DNA of 64,000 nt from Cymbidium sinense (taxonomy: Eukaryota > Streptophyta > Magnoliopsida > Asparagales > Orchidaceae): positions 43,037,648 to 43,101,647 of the forward strand of contig CM038221.1 in assembly GCA_021442155.1 (NCBI GenBank), given 5' to 3'. Below are positions 36,041-47,329 of the stretch, piece after piece. The notes beneath the pieces are model-generated. The model was given only the letters and a program-made list of their open reading frames with translations, was not told the DNA's origin and did not search any database. The position numbers were made by a program, and so were the translations under genes. Each line of letters opens with the position of its first letter. Within the stretch, counting starts at the first letter, position 1.

Positions 36041-37605
36041 AGATCATCTTAAGGAGAATCAGGAGTGGATGTCTTTTATCAAGTGCTTATTCTTTTATAT
36101 GCATGTTATAAGCGAGACAAAATCATGGAAAAGCGCTTGTCGAATAGGTGGTAGTGTCATGAGATATTAATGGATTGATTGACTCTAGAGATCAAGTTCA
36201 CCTAATGAGAAAGCATGTAATGTCATAGCTTTTGGGATGTAAATATTAAAGTTAGGTAGTACTTTTTAATAGGTGGATAGTTTTCCTCAGCAGAGATTAG
36301 AAAATGATTGAGATAATAGAGAGCATTCTTCTTTCCTTCATCATTGGTTTGAGCCAACAAAGCACCAAGGGAGCCGTTTAATGCAGCAGTATATAATATG
36401 AGTGGCTTGCCGGATAGAGTCTAGGACTAGTGTCGATATTGGATGTCTTTGAAAGTATGCTCGCACTTGTCATCCCATTTGAACTTGACAACTTTTTTGA
36501 CAAGTGTGAGAATGGTTGGCATCTTCTTGATAAGTTAGAAATGAGGCATCTTAGATATGCTAACTACCCTTGGAATGACCTAAGTTGTGTTAGGCTTTTA
36601 GGGGGAGGCATTTCTAATATAGCTTTGATCTTTTCCAGATCAATTTCAATTCCTCGGTGTCGGACAACAAACCCAAGAAATTTTCTTGAAGCTACTCCGA
36701 GTGCACACTTTAATGGGTTCATTTTAAGGTTGTATTGTCTTAACCCTTCGAAAACTACTCTCAAGTCAAAGAGATGGTATTCCTTTTCTTTGCTTTGATA
36801 ACTAGATCATCGACTTAGCATTCAACTTGATGATGAATGAGTTCATCGAAGATTCGAGTCATGGCTCGCTGATATGTGGCACCGACATTTTTAAGGTTGA
36901 AAGACATGACCTTATAATATATTACATCGGGGTTGAAAGGTGTTTCTTTTTATCCTCTTGGGCCATCTTAATTTGGTTGTAGCCATGGCCCATCCATAAG
37001 GAGAAATCTTGCATGAGATGAGGCAATGTCATTACGGTATATAGGTAGAAATTCATCCTTAGGACATGCCTTATTTAGATCCCTAAAATCAACACAAATG
37101 AGAATTTGGCCATTCTTTTTCTTAATTGGGATGATAATGGCCAACTAGGTAGGATATTTTACTTCCCTAGTAAAGCCATCATCGATCAGTTTCTTGATTT
37201 CAGAAGTGATCTACTATTCAATGTCTAATCGCATGCATCTAGGAGCTTGCTTGATAGGGTTAGCATTTGGTTCTATTGCTAATTTATGAACTACTATGTC
37301 AGGAGATAGACCAGGCATCTCTTCATAACTCCATGCAAAGCAATCCTTAAACTCAATCAATAGCTTCACTAAATCATTGGTTTTTTTCATTCAATAGAGA
37401 ACTGATATATGTTGTGCGTGGATCTTCTTCCCTAGGTTGATTTCTTTGAGCTTCGGATTGACCGATCTCCTCTTCAACTCGGTGCATCCTTGACTTCAAA
37501 GTCATTTGGATCATCTGAAGTTTCTAAGCACACCTCCTCATATGTGTTAAAATGATTTGAAAAGAACCTATCAGATTCCAAATGATTGGTGATGACTAAG
37601 CAGTA
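36041..37605 (-). pseudogene. RT and Ty3 RNase H of element B (broken)
   Basis: This is the nucleotide counterpart of 4320-5736. The clearest frame is 36564-36764 (NLKMNPLKCALGVASRKFLGFVV at its start, PPPKSLTQLRSFQG at its end). The YxDD motif is destroyed: the Tyr codon is TAA (36815-36817) while the two Asp codons remain. Further upstream the block with NGQI (about 37095) and the acidic start of pol can be aligned but are frame-shifted by several short deletions. The RNase H/connection part is at about 36041-36420. Confidence 0.75.
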
Positions 37606-38369
37606 ATCATCATCATCAATTGGACCAATTGTATCGAATCCTAGTCCTAGTCTTGACTATGAATGTCTGCATTTGTTATCCCATAACCTTTTAAAGTAAT
37701 CTGACCTGTGTTTATACCAAGCATGTGGAATTAATCCTTTCTTTGCTAAATTAAGAATGTAAGGTGAATACCAATCAAAAGGTAATTCTATTAAATCTTT
37801 ATATGATTCATCCTCAAGTTCTACATTAGCTTCTTGACTTGAGGATGATGCTTCAAGAAAGAACTGCACTTTACATTTGTGGAAGACTTGGGGCTTCCTT
37901 AACTACCAAACCCTCAACTTTTGTGAAAAGTGGGTTAGAGCTAAAGTTCCCAACCGTTGTTTCATTGTTTCATATATAGACTGGATATACTTATGCTTAG
38001 AGCTCTGCCTCTTCATCGTCTGCTCAACTATCAGTTGCATGGGGATCTACTGTCTAGAAGTGCTAGCTAGCATACTAATCATATATGACTCATCCTCTAA
38101 ACTAGATTCTAACTCTATATAGATAGCAAGTGTAGTCCTAATAGTAGGGACATAACTCTTATTGGATGGACAATAAGGAGGTCTTCCGTCTCTGCACATG
38201 TCTCTAGATCTGCCTCTTTCTCAGCCTGGTGGAGGTCAAGTCATCCTACCCATATGTTGAATGGAGTAACGAACTATGGGTGGAATCTAATGTCAGGCTC
38301 TACTTTCTTCTCCAAGTCTATTTCTCGCTCCCTTTTATTTTCTTTATCATTTCCTTTTTTCTTTTCTTT
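37606..38369 (-). pseudogene. Protease-RT linker coding region, element B
   Basis: The open stretch 37657-37869 gives an acidic piece followed by LNLAKKGLIPHAWYKHRSDYF, the same segment seen in C at about 20740-20815. Beyond it, 37990-38330 aligns with the charged Gly/Pro/Arg piece of C but with more stops. No catalytic motif seen. The conserved piece between protease and RT argues that this region is coding in this family. Confidence 0.6.
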
Positions 38370-39000
38370 TTATTTTTCTTTTTCTTTTTCTTTTATTTTT
38401 GAACTTTCTCCAAGTTTACAAAAATAGACTTGTTGATTTTGAGGGAGATAGTAGGTTGCATCCTCATATATTTTGACTTCATGAACTATGAATGGCTTAA
38501 GATCTCCTTTGACGTAGTATTCGATCCCACCCCTCATTAACTTCATGCACTGGTGTAGAGAAGATGGAACCACATTGTTCTCATGTATCCACTCCCCAAA
38601 AGCATTGAAAGATGTATCCGAAGTATGAAACTTGATGGTAGTCTTCCAATCATCTACTTCTAATGGCAATACTATAGAGCCTAAGGCCCTCTCACCTTGT
38701 TCATTGAATCCTCTCAACATCATCAAGTAAGCAAGGGTTTTTAGACTCATAATATTCACTGATGCACCCTGGTCGACAATAACTCTGGATATCCTGTATC
38801 TTTCAACATCCACTATAATGTAAAGAGGGCGGTTGTGCTTGGTCATTCCTAGAAGCAAGTCTTCGTCACTGAATGTAACTCCTAGAGTGTCCTCTGAACT
38901 ATGAGCCTCCTCTTGAGTAGTGGTCAGCTGGGCTAAGCATATCTCCGGATCAAGAAGAGCCTTGATTAGGGATTCCCTCATCTCTTTGGATAAAATAAGG
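38370..39000 (-). pseudogene. Retropepsin-like aspartic protease of element B
   Basis: Frame 38370-38981 (203 codons) has LGVTFSDEDLLLG, then YRISRVIVDQGASVNIMSL with catalytic Asp at residue 70, then GFNEQGERALGSIVLPLEVD. The DQG motif is as in C. Compared with C, B lacks about 11 residues (in frame) just after LAYL, near 38726. The C-terminal 100 residues (WKTTIKFHTSDTSFNAFGEW and a Tyr-rich end) extend beyond what remains open in C and end in a Lys/Glu run. Confidence 0.8.
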
Positions 39001-39890
39001 GAGTCATATATGCTTAACTTAGCTGGAAACTTTCTAAGATGTGCTAGGACATTGTAGTCAACCTTGGCTTAATCCTCCATAAGAATATCCATGGGTGGAG
39101 CATCTTATGGAGGGGCTATCTCCTCTTTAGAACCAATGATTTGCTTACCCTTTTTCTAAGGTGCCACCCTAGGAGGTAGAACTTTGCCACTGTGAAGGTT
39201 AACTTTAGTGACCACTTGGAATGATGAATTTGTAGAAAGTTCTACCTTCTCATCAGGTGTACCTACAACTTCTCTTATGGGATCATCAGAGTCAGATGAC
39301 TCCAAATCAATCTCAATGGGTGAACCTGAATGATTCAAGAAAGAAAAATCTATTTCTAAATTAAAATAGGAATGATCGGAACTATAGTCATCATTATTAT
39401 TTTGTAGACTTTGAGAGTTTTTTAGAGGAATAAAATCTAGAGTATCAGAAGTGGACAAGATGTAAGTGAAAGCTTTCTTCATTGATTTTTTCTTAGATGG
39501 AGGTACATGATAGAAATGCAATAAAGTAATAGCTACAACGGTGGATGGAGTCCTAGACTCGGACGATGGTTGTGTTGTTATGCTATCCCGAGCAAGTAAG
39601 ATAGGCTACTGCTGATGTTGGGCTGACACCTTCTTCAAGTTATCTTTGGAAACTTGCAAACCTTCCTTGGTGTTGGAGGTTTGAGTTGCTTCAAGCACCT
39701 ATAAAGAAAGCTTCTTGATCTTAGAGATCACTTTTTTATAGGTTCGGGATAAGACAATATCTCAATCATCTTTTGTCTTAAAAGGATCACAAGTATCCCC
39801 AAGAATTACTTTGATAAAATTGGAGGGTTATTCTAATAAGTATTCCTTGGAGATAACAATAGCTCCTGACTTGTAGCTCGCTACCCCTTT
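39001..39890 (-). pseudogene. Gag-protease linker of element B
   Basis: The open stretch 39156-39521 (121 codons) is acidic and Ser-rich: MHFYHVPPSKKKSMKKAF, then a run with NNNDDYSSDHS, IEIDLESSDSDDPI, and VTKVNLHSGKVLPPRVAP, which precedes the protease domain. The remainder up to about 39890 aligns with 22530-23120 of C. Likely disordered. Confidence 0.65.
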
Positions 39891-41100
39891 AAAGGTGACA
39901 ATCCTCCAAGACATGACTAACCATGCAGGGTAATAGTTAGGATCATCACTCTTGCCCACATCTTCTGACCTCTTGGGCTCAAGTAACTAAAAGTCAGGTT
40001 TCTTTAAGAGATTCTTAAAGATCTTCCTAACTACCTCCCTCTTGAATGAATATGACTTATTCAATCTATCGACAAGAGTAGGTGGGTAATAGCTACCTAG
40101 TGATGGATAGGCTAAGTATTTTATGGAGGAGGCGGCTGGCAGGTGGTGGTCGATGGCCGGTGGTGTGGTGGTAGAGGCAATGGAGGTCATGCACAAGGTC
40201 TCATATTGAGCTCTGCCGGTCTTCCCTTTGTCTACCGACACTACTACCCTAGATTCTTCTTCGAATGTTTCGCTTAGGTTTGAATGATTGGGTAACTATT
40301 TGGCTTCCTGTAGGCTTCTTATTGATTAACTTCCCAAAGGTTTTGATTGTAAATCCCTTGAGCATGAAAGTAACCAGGCCATGAATATTCTTGAGAAGAA
40401 TTTTTATAGCATGTTGTTCGGACAGCTATGGTTTGTATTTCATACTCAAGTTTTGCCACCTGAGAATATAGTCAACAAGGGACTCTTTGGGATTTTGTTG
40501 CGCGATAATGAGGTCACCCATAGTTACCCTTTGCTGGGCTCCAGCAAACCTCTTGATGAAGATGTGCTCCAACTCTGTAAAATTCTACACCAACCATTGG
40601 GTAGTTCAAATACCAATCAAATATATATCCGCTCTACTACAAAGAGATATAATAGTGCATCCGCACCAACATTGCAACATCTAAATTAAATGATGCGGGG
40701 AGTTCTACCATCAAAAAAATTTTGAAGGAAGGAGACAAAACCCTTAGGATATTGGACACCATCAAATTCCGTAGGGTCTAGCCTTTGGAACAGATAAGCC
40801 TCGGGCTTGTGCCAAGCATCCTTCACTTGTTGTTAACGCTTGATATCTTTTATTGCATGGATGTCCACAACCTTCCTATGCATGTCGCCACTATCCCGGT
40901 CCATGGGAGATGTACTCTTGGATCTGAACATGCAACAACCCGGCCTCTAAGAGTAGGTCTCATGGAGCTTGGCCTTGAAATGCTAGGACTACCGCTAATA
41001 AGTCTTCAACTCTTTTCTCCATCTTCCTGATATTCTCATCTCTCTACCTCAGTTGCTGACGAAGGTGTTAGGTTGAATGAGTTGTGTCTTCTTCCTCAAC
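39891..41100 (-). pseudogene. Gag core of element B (heavily degraded)
   Basis: Aligns at nucleotide level with 51920-53000 of C, where the gag capsid domain is readable. In B only scattered pieces survive (for example near 40380-40700), with a frame broken many times. Plus-strand open frames in this interval are antisense shadows. Confidence 0.6.
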
Positions 41101-42672
41101 TACAACACTCCCTAGCTATGCTGATCCCTAAGGAGGGAACCCCTAGTGTTGACCATATGGACTTCCACTGAGTCCTCGAAGAGATCATCCCCATCTGGAT
41201 CAAAACTAACCCTAGCATCCTCTTCACCTGAGCAATCATCCCTGAAGAGTTCCCTCTTCTCAGCAAAGTACTGAGTGATGATCTTATCTGAAGAGCGGTC
41301 TAATCGTGTAGGGATAAACACTCGTTGTTGACCGGTGGTGGGGCTATGATCACTAACAAAAATACATTGGGCATTACTTACCATTGTACTACTATCTCTA
41401 AGGACTGCTCCGATAGTATATGCCGATCACCGCCATGGGTCAATGTCGACTGGGAGGATCTACTGCCATGGTGACTGCAGAACTATTCACTTCTCCTTCT
41501 ACAGCTACTGTAGTCACTACCTCTAATGGTGGTGATTATGGTGGTATGACCACAATGCTGCGGGGTCGCCACTCCTTCTTCACCAAGACTGAAGTAGGAG
41601 GTAGAGTAGGGGAACTTGCCCTCACCTCAGTTGGTGGAGTAGATGAAGCGGACCCTTTGGCCATAGCAGGATCACCAATGGGGCTTTTTTGTCCCAAATG
41701 TTATCTTCTGTGCATTTGTAGGCAAGGTGGATGGTGGGACCTGAATAGGTGATGGTGGGCGAGGAGTGGATCGGTGTGGTGGAGGCAACATTGACTTTCT
41801 CTGGGCAGGAGCTTCTCTCTTATGGTGGGTAGTACCCGTCAGTAGAATGCTATCAGTATGATCAACGTGGGTAGCACGTCGATCAAGAAAGTCCACGAGG
41901 GCTGAGGCCACTGACTATCTGGCGTACCTACATCTCTCTCTGCTAGTAACTGTGCTGATACTCAGACCTCCCTGGCCCTCTCTTGTCTGATGTGTCTGCC
42001 CACACTGCGAGGGATGATAGAATGTAAATCAAATTGATCCCCAGACTCTGATCGTCCGTAAGCTTTGCCAACTCAGCGCAGAACTGATCTGAGGCTAGCA
42101 TAAGACTTTCTCCTGTCATTGATAGGAGCCTCAAAATGAACTTTGGGTGGAGGTGAAACTGAGATCCTCTTAATGTCTTCCTCTCCATCGGAACCAGAGA
42201 GGGGGTGAAACTTGTTCTCCGTGATAAGAAGAGACACTATCCTAGGTAACTCTCTGAAGTCAGCCTCCTATGCATATGATGCGCTTGATCTTGCGGGTTT
42301 TGCCACCGAGTCCTACTAGGAGGGGTAGCATGAGAACTAGACCCAACCTCATAGGTGGGGGAGACTATCCATGAAGATAGGGTAGCCTTCCCCTTAGAAG
42401 GAGCCAACAAGTGGGTGCTAGCCTGATCGAAAAGGGAAACCAGAGTGTCGCACTGAACTACAACTTCAGAAAACTTCCATAGCCTTCCTCTGGTGAAACT
42501 CGAAGTTAGATATCTCAACTGGATGACCGCCGCTCACCACTTATCAGTGAGGGTGGTCCCCTCACAAGTGATCCTAGCCCCTCAAAATCTCGACCAAATG
42601 AGGTGGGCAAAGTAGTAGGGAGGTTCCCAAGGCCAAATCCATCCAAAAGAAAAGTAAACACGCATTGAGCCA
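41101..42672 (-). pseudogene. Pre-gag / N-terminal gag region of element B
   Basis: Frame 41112-41384 (90 codons) contains IITQYFAEKRELFRDDCSGE and VEVHMVNTRGSLLRDQ, matched by a broken copy in C at about 53270-53470. Frame 41672-41911 is Pro/Ser-rich (LPPPHRSTPRPPSPIQVPPS), a likely disordered stretch. The probable start ATG is at about 42672 in 'gagccatgtgtg', the same context as 54797-54799 of C. I know of no enzyme with these motifs; I infer an N-terminal gag extension or the extra upstream ORF described for Ogre elements. Confidence 0.5.
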
Positions 42673-42739
42673 TGTGTGAAAATTTAAAAGACTACACTAG
42701 CGAAATGTATCGCATTTGTGGAAATATAACTTGTATCGA

Positions 42740-44880
42740 TTTTGGTATTTGTTCCACACAAGTAAGTTTGAGTTTTGAACCTCAACAATTCAAATATGTT
42801 AAGTTACTTGAGATTTGGATATTGAGGAGAGTCTTTGCCATTTAATTTTGATTTTGAACCCATACTCAACCGATTTAGGTAGGTTGGACAGGGTTCTATA
42901 ATTTGAGAGAGATTTTTGTAGAGATATTTATGTTTTGTGCATCTTATTTGAAAATATTGATAGTTTGAAAGACCTCTACTTAGCAAATTTGGGTATGCTA
43001 AGAAGAGGTTGTGATTTACTTTTGCTTGTGAAGATTTGATTGTGTGATATTTTGAAAATGGGGCTTCTTACTAACAAATTTGGTATGTTAAGAAGATGCC
43101 ACATGTGTTTGATTTGTTTTTGATGATGAGGCTTTCACTTAATAAATTTGGTATGTTAAGTAAAAGTTAAATATGATTGTGAGAATAATTTGCTTTTCTT
43201 TGAAGATGGGAGTACCACTTAAGAAATTTGGTATGTTAAGTGAAAGCCTCAAATTTTTTTGAGATATATTTATTTTTCTTTGAGGATGAGACTCTCACTT
43301 AACAAATTTGGTATGTTAAGTGAAAGCTCAAGTGTGGTTGGACATGAATAATTGGATCATTATTTAACAAATTTGGTATGTTAAAATAGGGATCAAATGT
43401 ATGTTGAAAAGAGACATCACATAACAAATTTGGTATGTTAAGTGAAAGTCAAATGTGTTTATGATTTTGAAAATGAAACTTTCACCTAACAAATTTGGTA
43501 TGTTAAGCAAAAGTCAAATGTGCTTATGATTTTTGAAAATGAAACTCTCTTAACAAATTTGGTACGCTAAGTGAAAGTCAAATGTGATTGTGATTTTTGA
43601 AAATGAAACTCTCACTCAACATATTTGGTATGTTAAGTGAAAGTCAAATGTGTTTATGATTTTTAAAAATGAAACTCTCACTTAACAAATTTGGTATGTT
43701 AAGTGAAAGTCCAATGTGTTTATGATTTTTGAAAATGAAACTCTCACTTAACAAATTTGGCATGTTAAGTGAAATTCAAATGTGTTTATGATTTTTTGAA
43801 AATGAAACTCTCACTTAAAATATTTGGTATGTTAAGTGAAAGTCAAATGTGTTTATCATTTTGAAGATGAAATTCTCACTTAACAAATTTGGTATGTTAA
43901 GTGAAAGTCAAATGTGTTTATGATTTTTTTTTTTTTGGAAATAAAACTCTCACTTAACAAATTTGGTATGTTAAGTGAAAGTCAAATGTGTTTATGATTT
44001 TTGAAAATGAAACTCTCACTTAACAAATTTGGTATGTTAAGTGAAAGTCAAATGTGTTTATGATTTTGAAGATGAAACTCTCACTTAACAAATTTGGTAC
44101 GTTAAGTGAAAGTCAAATGTGTTTATGATTTTTTTTTTTTGAAAATGAAACTCTCACTTAACAAATTTGCTATGTTAAGTGAAAGTCAAATGTGTTTATG
44201 ATTTTTTTTGAAAATGAAACTCTCACTTAACAAACTTGGTATGTTAAGTGAAAGTCAAATGAGTTTATGCTTTTGAAGATGAAACTCTCACTTAACAAAT
44301 TTGGTATGTTAAGTGAAAGTAAAATGTGATTGTGATTTTTGCAAGAAAAGAACTTAATTAACAAACATATGTATGTTAAATAGAGTTCAATTTGTTCTTA
44401 TGATTTTCAAAAAAAGGGGTTCTCATTTGATATACTTGGACATGTCAAATGAGCTCCCAATGTTTTTTGAAGTACAAGACTTTAGCAAGGAGTTTTATCA
44501 GACAAATTCAAATAGAATTCAATTTGCTCTACCTTCTCCAAGGGAAGGGGAACTCCCATTTGACAAATTTGGGTATGTCAAGTGGGGGGGTTCAAATATG
44601 TCTTGACTTCTCTTTTGTGTGTGTATGATTTATTGCTTTTTGAAAAAGGGGAAAACTTCAACTCTAGCACATGTGAAGTATGCTAAGTAGAGTTTCAATT
44701 TTTGTATCATGATTTTATTTGAAAATAGAATCTCCCTCAAATAAATTTGAGTGTGTGGGATGGGGATAGTTATTTCCAAAGAAAATGTGTTTTTGAAAAA
44801 GACATTAAAAATGGTTGATTTTGACTTTGAAAAGAACTTCCATGTAACAATCATAGGATTTGTTAAACGAGGTTTGGTTA
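42740..44880 (-). repeat. Leader hairpin array of element B
   Basis: About 25 tandem units of 60-75 bp. Each contains an inverted repeat, most often CACTTAACA, a loop of 9 bases, then TGTTAAGTG (example: arms 44289-44297 and 44307-44315). Between them are conserved spacers like 'gtcaaatgtgtttatgatt' with T runs. The flanking units are diverged but keep paired arms: CTTAGCA/TGCTAAG at 42979-42985/42996-43002, and CTCATTTGA/TCAAATGAG at 44422-44430/44445-44453. It lies between PBS and gag, so it would be part of the genomic RNA leader. Spacers are similar to one another, which excludes a CRISPR array. Confidence 0.85.
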
Positions 44881-45290
44881 TATATGTTTTATGAAAATTT
44901 CTTACAAACTTTTGTGTACAGATCTCTTATTATGTGGATTTTGAAAAAGTGCTTTGGAAAGACATGTTATTTTGTAGAAGAGTTTTATTCTCTTATTGTT
45001 CATGGGATGAACCTTGCCTCACCATCAGAATGGTGAAGAGATTCATAATTTTAGTCATCTCCTTTATTTGATTAATTTTAATTTTCACCTATTGGGGGAA
45101 CCCAATAAGGATTTCAAGACCTAGATGGAGTGAGGTCCTAAAACCTAAAGGATGTTGGCGAGCTTTGCTTAAGGATGAAATAAGATAAGTGCTAATGGAA
45201 AGAATGATAGTCTCGGGCCTATATAAAATATAAGTCCACTATCGATGCTTGGAGACAAGAATTATCTACTAAAGATGGAGAGAGGAACCA
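44881..45290 (-). other. PBS-proximal leader of element B
   Basis: Non-coding. It contains a short strong hairpin at about 45089-45108 (TATTGGG / CCCAATA around a 4-base loop), conserved in C at 56766-56784. It also holds a conserved stretch 'gaggtcctaaaacctaaagg' near 45132 and a purine-rich region before the PBS. The hairpin position, about 200 nt after the PBS, is where retroelement packaging or dimerisation signals often lie; that role is inference. Confidence 0.55.
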
Positions 45291-45308
45291 TCCCCAGCGG
45301 AGTTGCCA
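45291..45308 (-). promoter_or_regulatory. Primer-binding site, tRNA-Arg type (element B)
   Basis: Read on the minus strand: TGGCAACTCCGCTGGGGA, eight bases from the LTR. Its complement ends ...CCCCAGCGGAGTTGCCA, which matches the 3' end of plant tRNA-Arg(ACG) as I remember it, with one mismatch (GTT for GTC). A tRNA-Arg primer is known for Ogre-type elements. It marks the start of minus-strand cDNA synthesis and fixes the element's orientation. Confidence 0.8.
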
Positions 45309-47329
45309 AAAAAATCTGTGATGTTTATTTTTGAGATGTGAGACACCACGTAGATCTTAGGGGTACTTATTGAAGTGATTGGGTATGACATTAAGAAATA
45401 ATGTACTATCTTGAAAGATAGAAATCACCACCCTATAATGGACTAATCACTGTAAGGACTCAAGGCATGATGGGTCTTGAATTGTAAGATCTTTCCCCTA
45501 CTTTACATGGAAGAGTAAAGTAGGGTTTATTTTAAGTCGGGTTCGTTAAGTTCCTTATGGAGGCAAGCCCCCATAGTTAATTACATCCTAAGGAATGAGA
45601 ATTCCTTAAGAATACTCTCTATTAAAATAGACAATTAGGGTCTCCAATGATTTCAAGGTTAAGACTATCAAAGGATTGGTTATTTTAGAAAATCAAATGG
45701 GATAGATCAAGGAGAAGACTTATTTTTGGAATCCAAAGGGAGAAAGTAAGAAATGCTCATGATACTAGAAGCTAGTGAGCATTCCAATCTACCCTGTAAT
45801 TGGGCTTTATATTTTTGAAATTGAAGAAAGTTAATTATTTGAGTTGACATTTTATTAGATTGCTAAGGCTTATAATTCCAAAATATAAGATCGTGAAAAT
45901 ACCTAAGAGGTGGGATTTATGCTTGTAGCCTGAAGGAAACAGCTATCTTAAATTCCTAAACTAAGGATCCTTGGTACAAAATAAAAGCACAACCTAAATC
46001 TAAGGAAAAAATGGGTATATGGTTTACCTCTATAAGAGAGAATAAACCATGCATTATTGGACTTATTACTATGGTGGTAGCACTCCTCTTATGCTTTAAA
46101 TCCATATAGGCAAGTCTTATGCTTTGCAAGATGGCTAAACTATTATTCATTTACAAAGGAGACTAAGTCCTTAAACTCACTCCCTAAGAGACTATAGCAT
46201 GAGTGGTACGAATCCATGATATAATCTAATGTAAATTTTATCAAATTTATTTGATTCTTTTGGACTTTTTGTTTTGACACAGGCTATGGGATTTTGTATG
46301 CCTAAATGCATGAGAATTTGATTATGGGCCAAATAAAGAGAGAAATGGGTGTTCTTCCACCAAAGGCTCTCACAGGTTAAGCCTTGATTCTCTGACAAAG
46401 ATGGAAGTCCCCTCTTAATAAGAGTAAAATAATATGACATGCATGACATTATACATTCATCCATCCAGCTAAGGGGTTGCTAAAAATTTTATTATCTTGA
46501 TTTAATTCCTGGGCTTTTATGTGAGGTTATGAGTTATTTTAAAATTTTAGTTATGAGTTGTTAATTGGGGTAAAAAATTTAATTTTTTATCTAAAACTAC
46601 GCATCAGCCACACATTCAAGCATCGATCATAAAGAAACTATGAAAAGCATGTTATTCTAATGCTCTAAACACAACATTAAATAATTTTATAAACTACCAA
46701 AAGAATAAAAGGCCGGTGTGTGGGGTTCATCGTACACCAGAAAAGAAAAAAAAAAGATGGGTAAAGTACTGCCCCTTAGATTAAAAAAAACATGCTATGG
46801 GGGTCTTCTTTTCTTCATTTCTTCCATCTTTTTTTTTTTAATTTTATTTGCTCCAAAGGCATCACAAGGCACCCAGACTAATACGGCCTTATCTTAATCC
46901 CCATAACACTAATCTTAATTCTTAATGCAAAATTATATTAAAAATAAGAAAAGTAAATATAAACATGCAAAATAAATGTTAGCTAAACACCATACCAAGC
47001 GTTATATGAATAATTTGGACTTAGCACCCACATGGGTAACCAAACCCATCTATCTTAACTGGGTTATCTGCTTGACTAAGCAACTTACAAAAGCATTTAT
47101 ATTTTTATTACAACGACCCTTAAGCACAACCATAAAAAACATGATTAAATTTAATAATGGCTAACATCCATCTATGAAATATACACCTAACATCATAAAA
47201 TATTACATCACAAAATAAAATATAATTTCATACATTCAACGCCCTAACTTAACACTAGAAGTGGTGACTTAGTATTCTAATGTGTGTGCTTAAGGCTTGT
47301 GTAGCAAGACTTTACTAGGCTTCTTTAGT

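Noticed and set aside
42740..44340. CRISPR-like array (regular 27-base palindromic repeats with short spacers)
   Set aside because: The spacers are near-identical between units, the context is a plant retrotransposon leader, and there are no cas genes.
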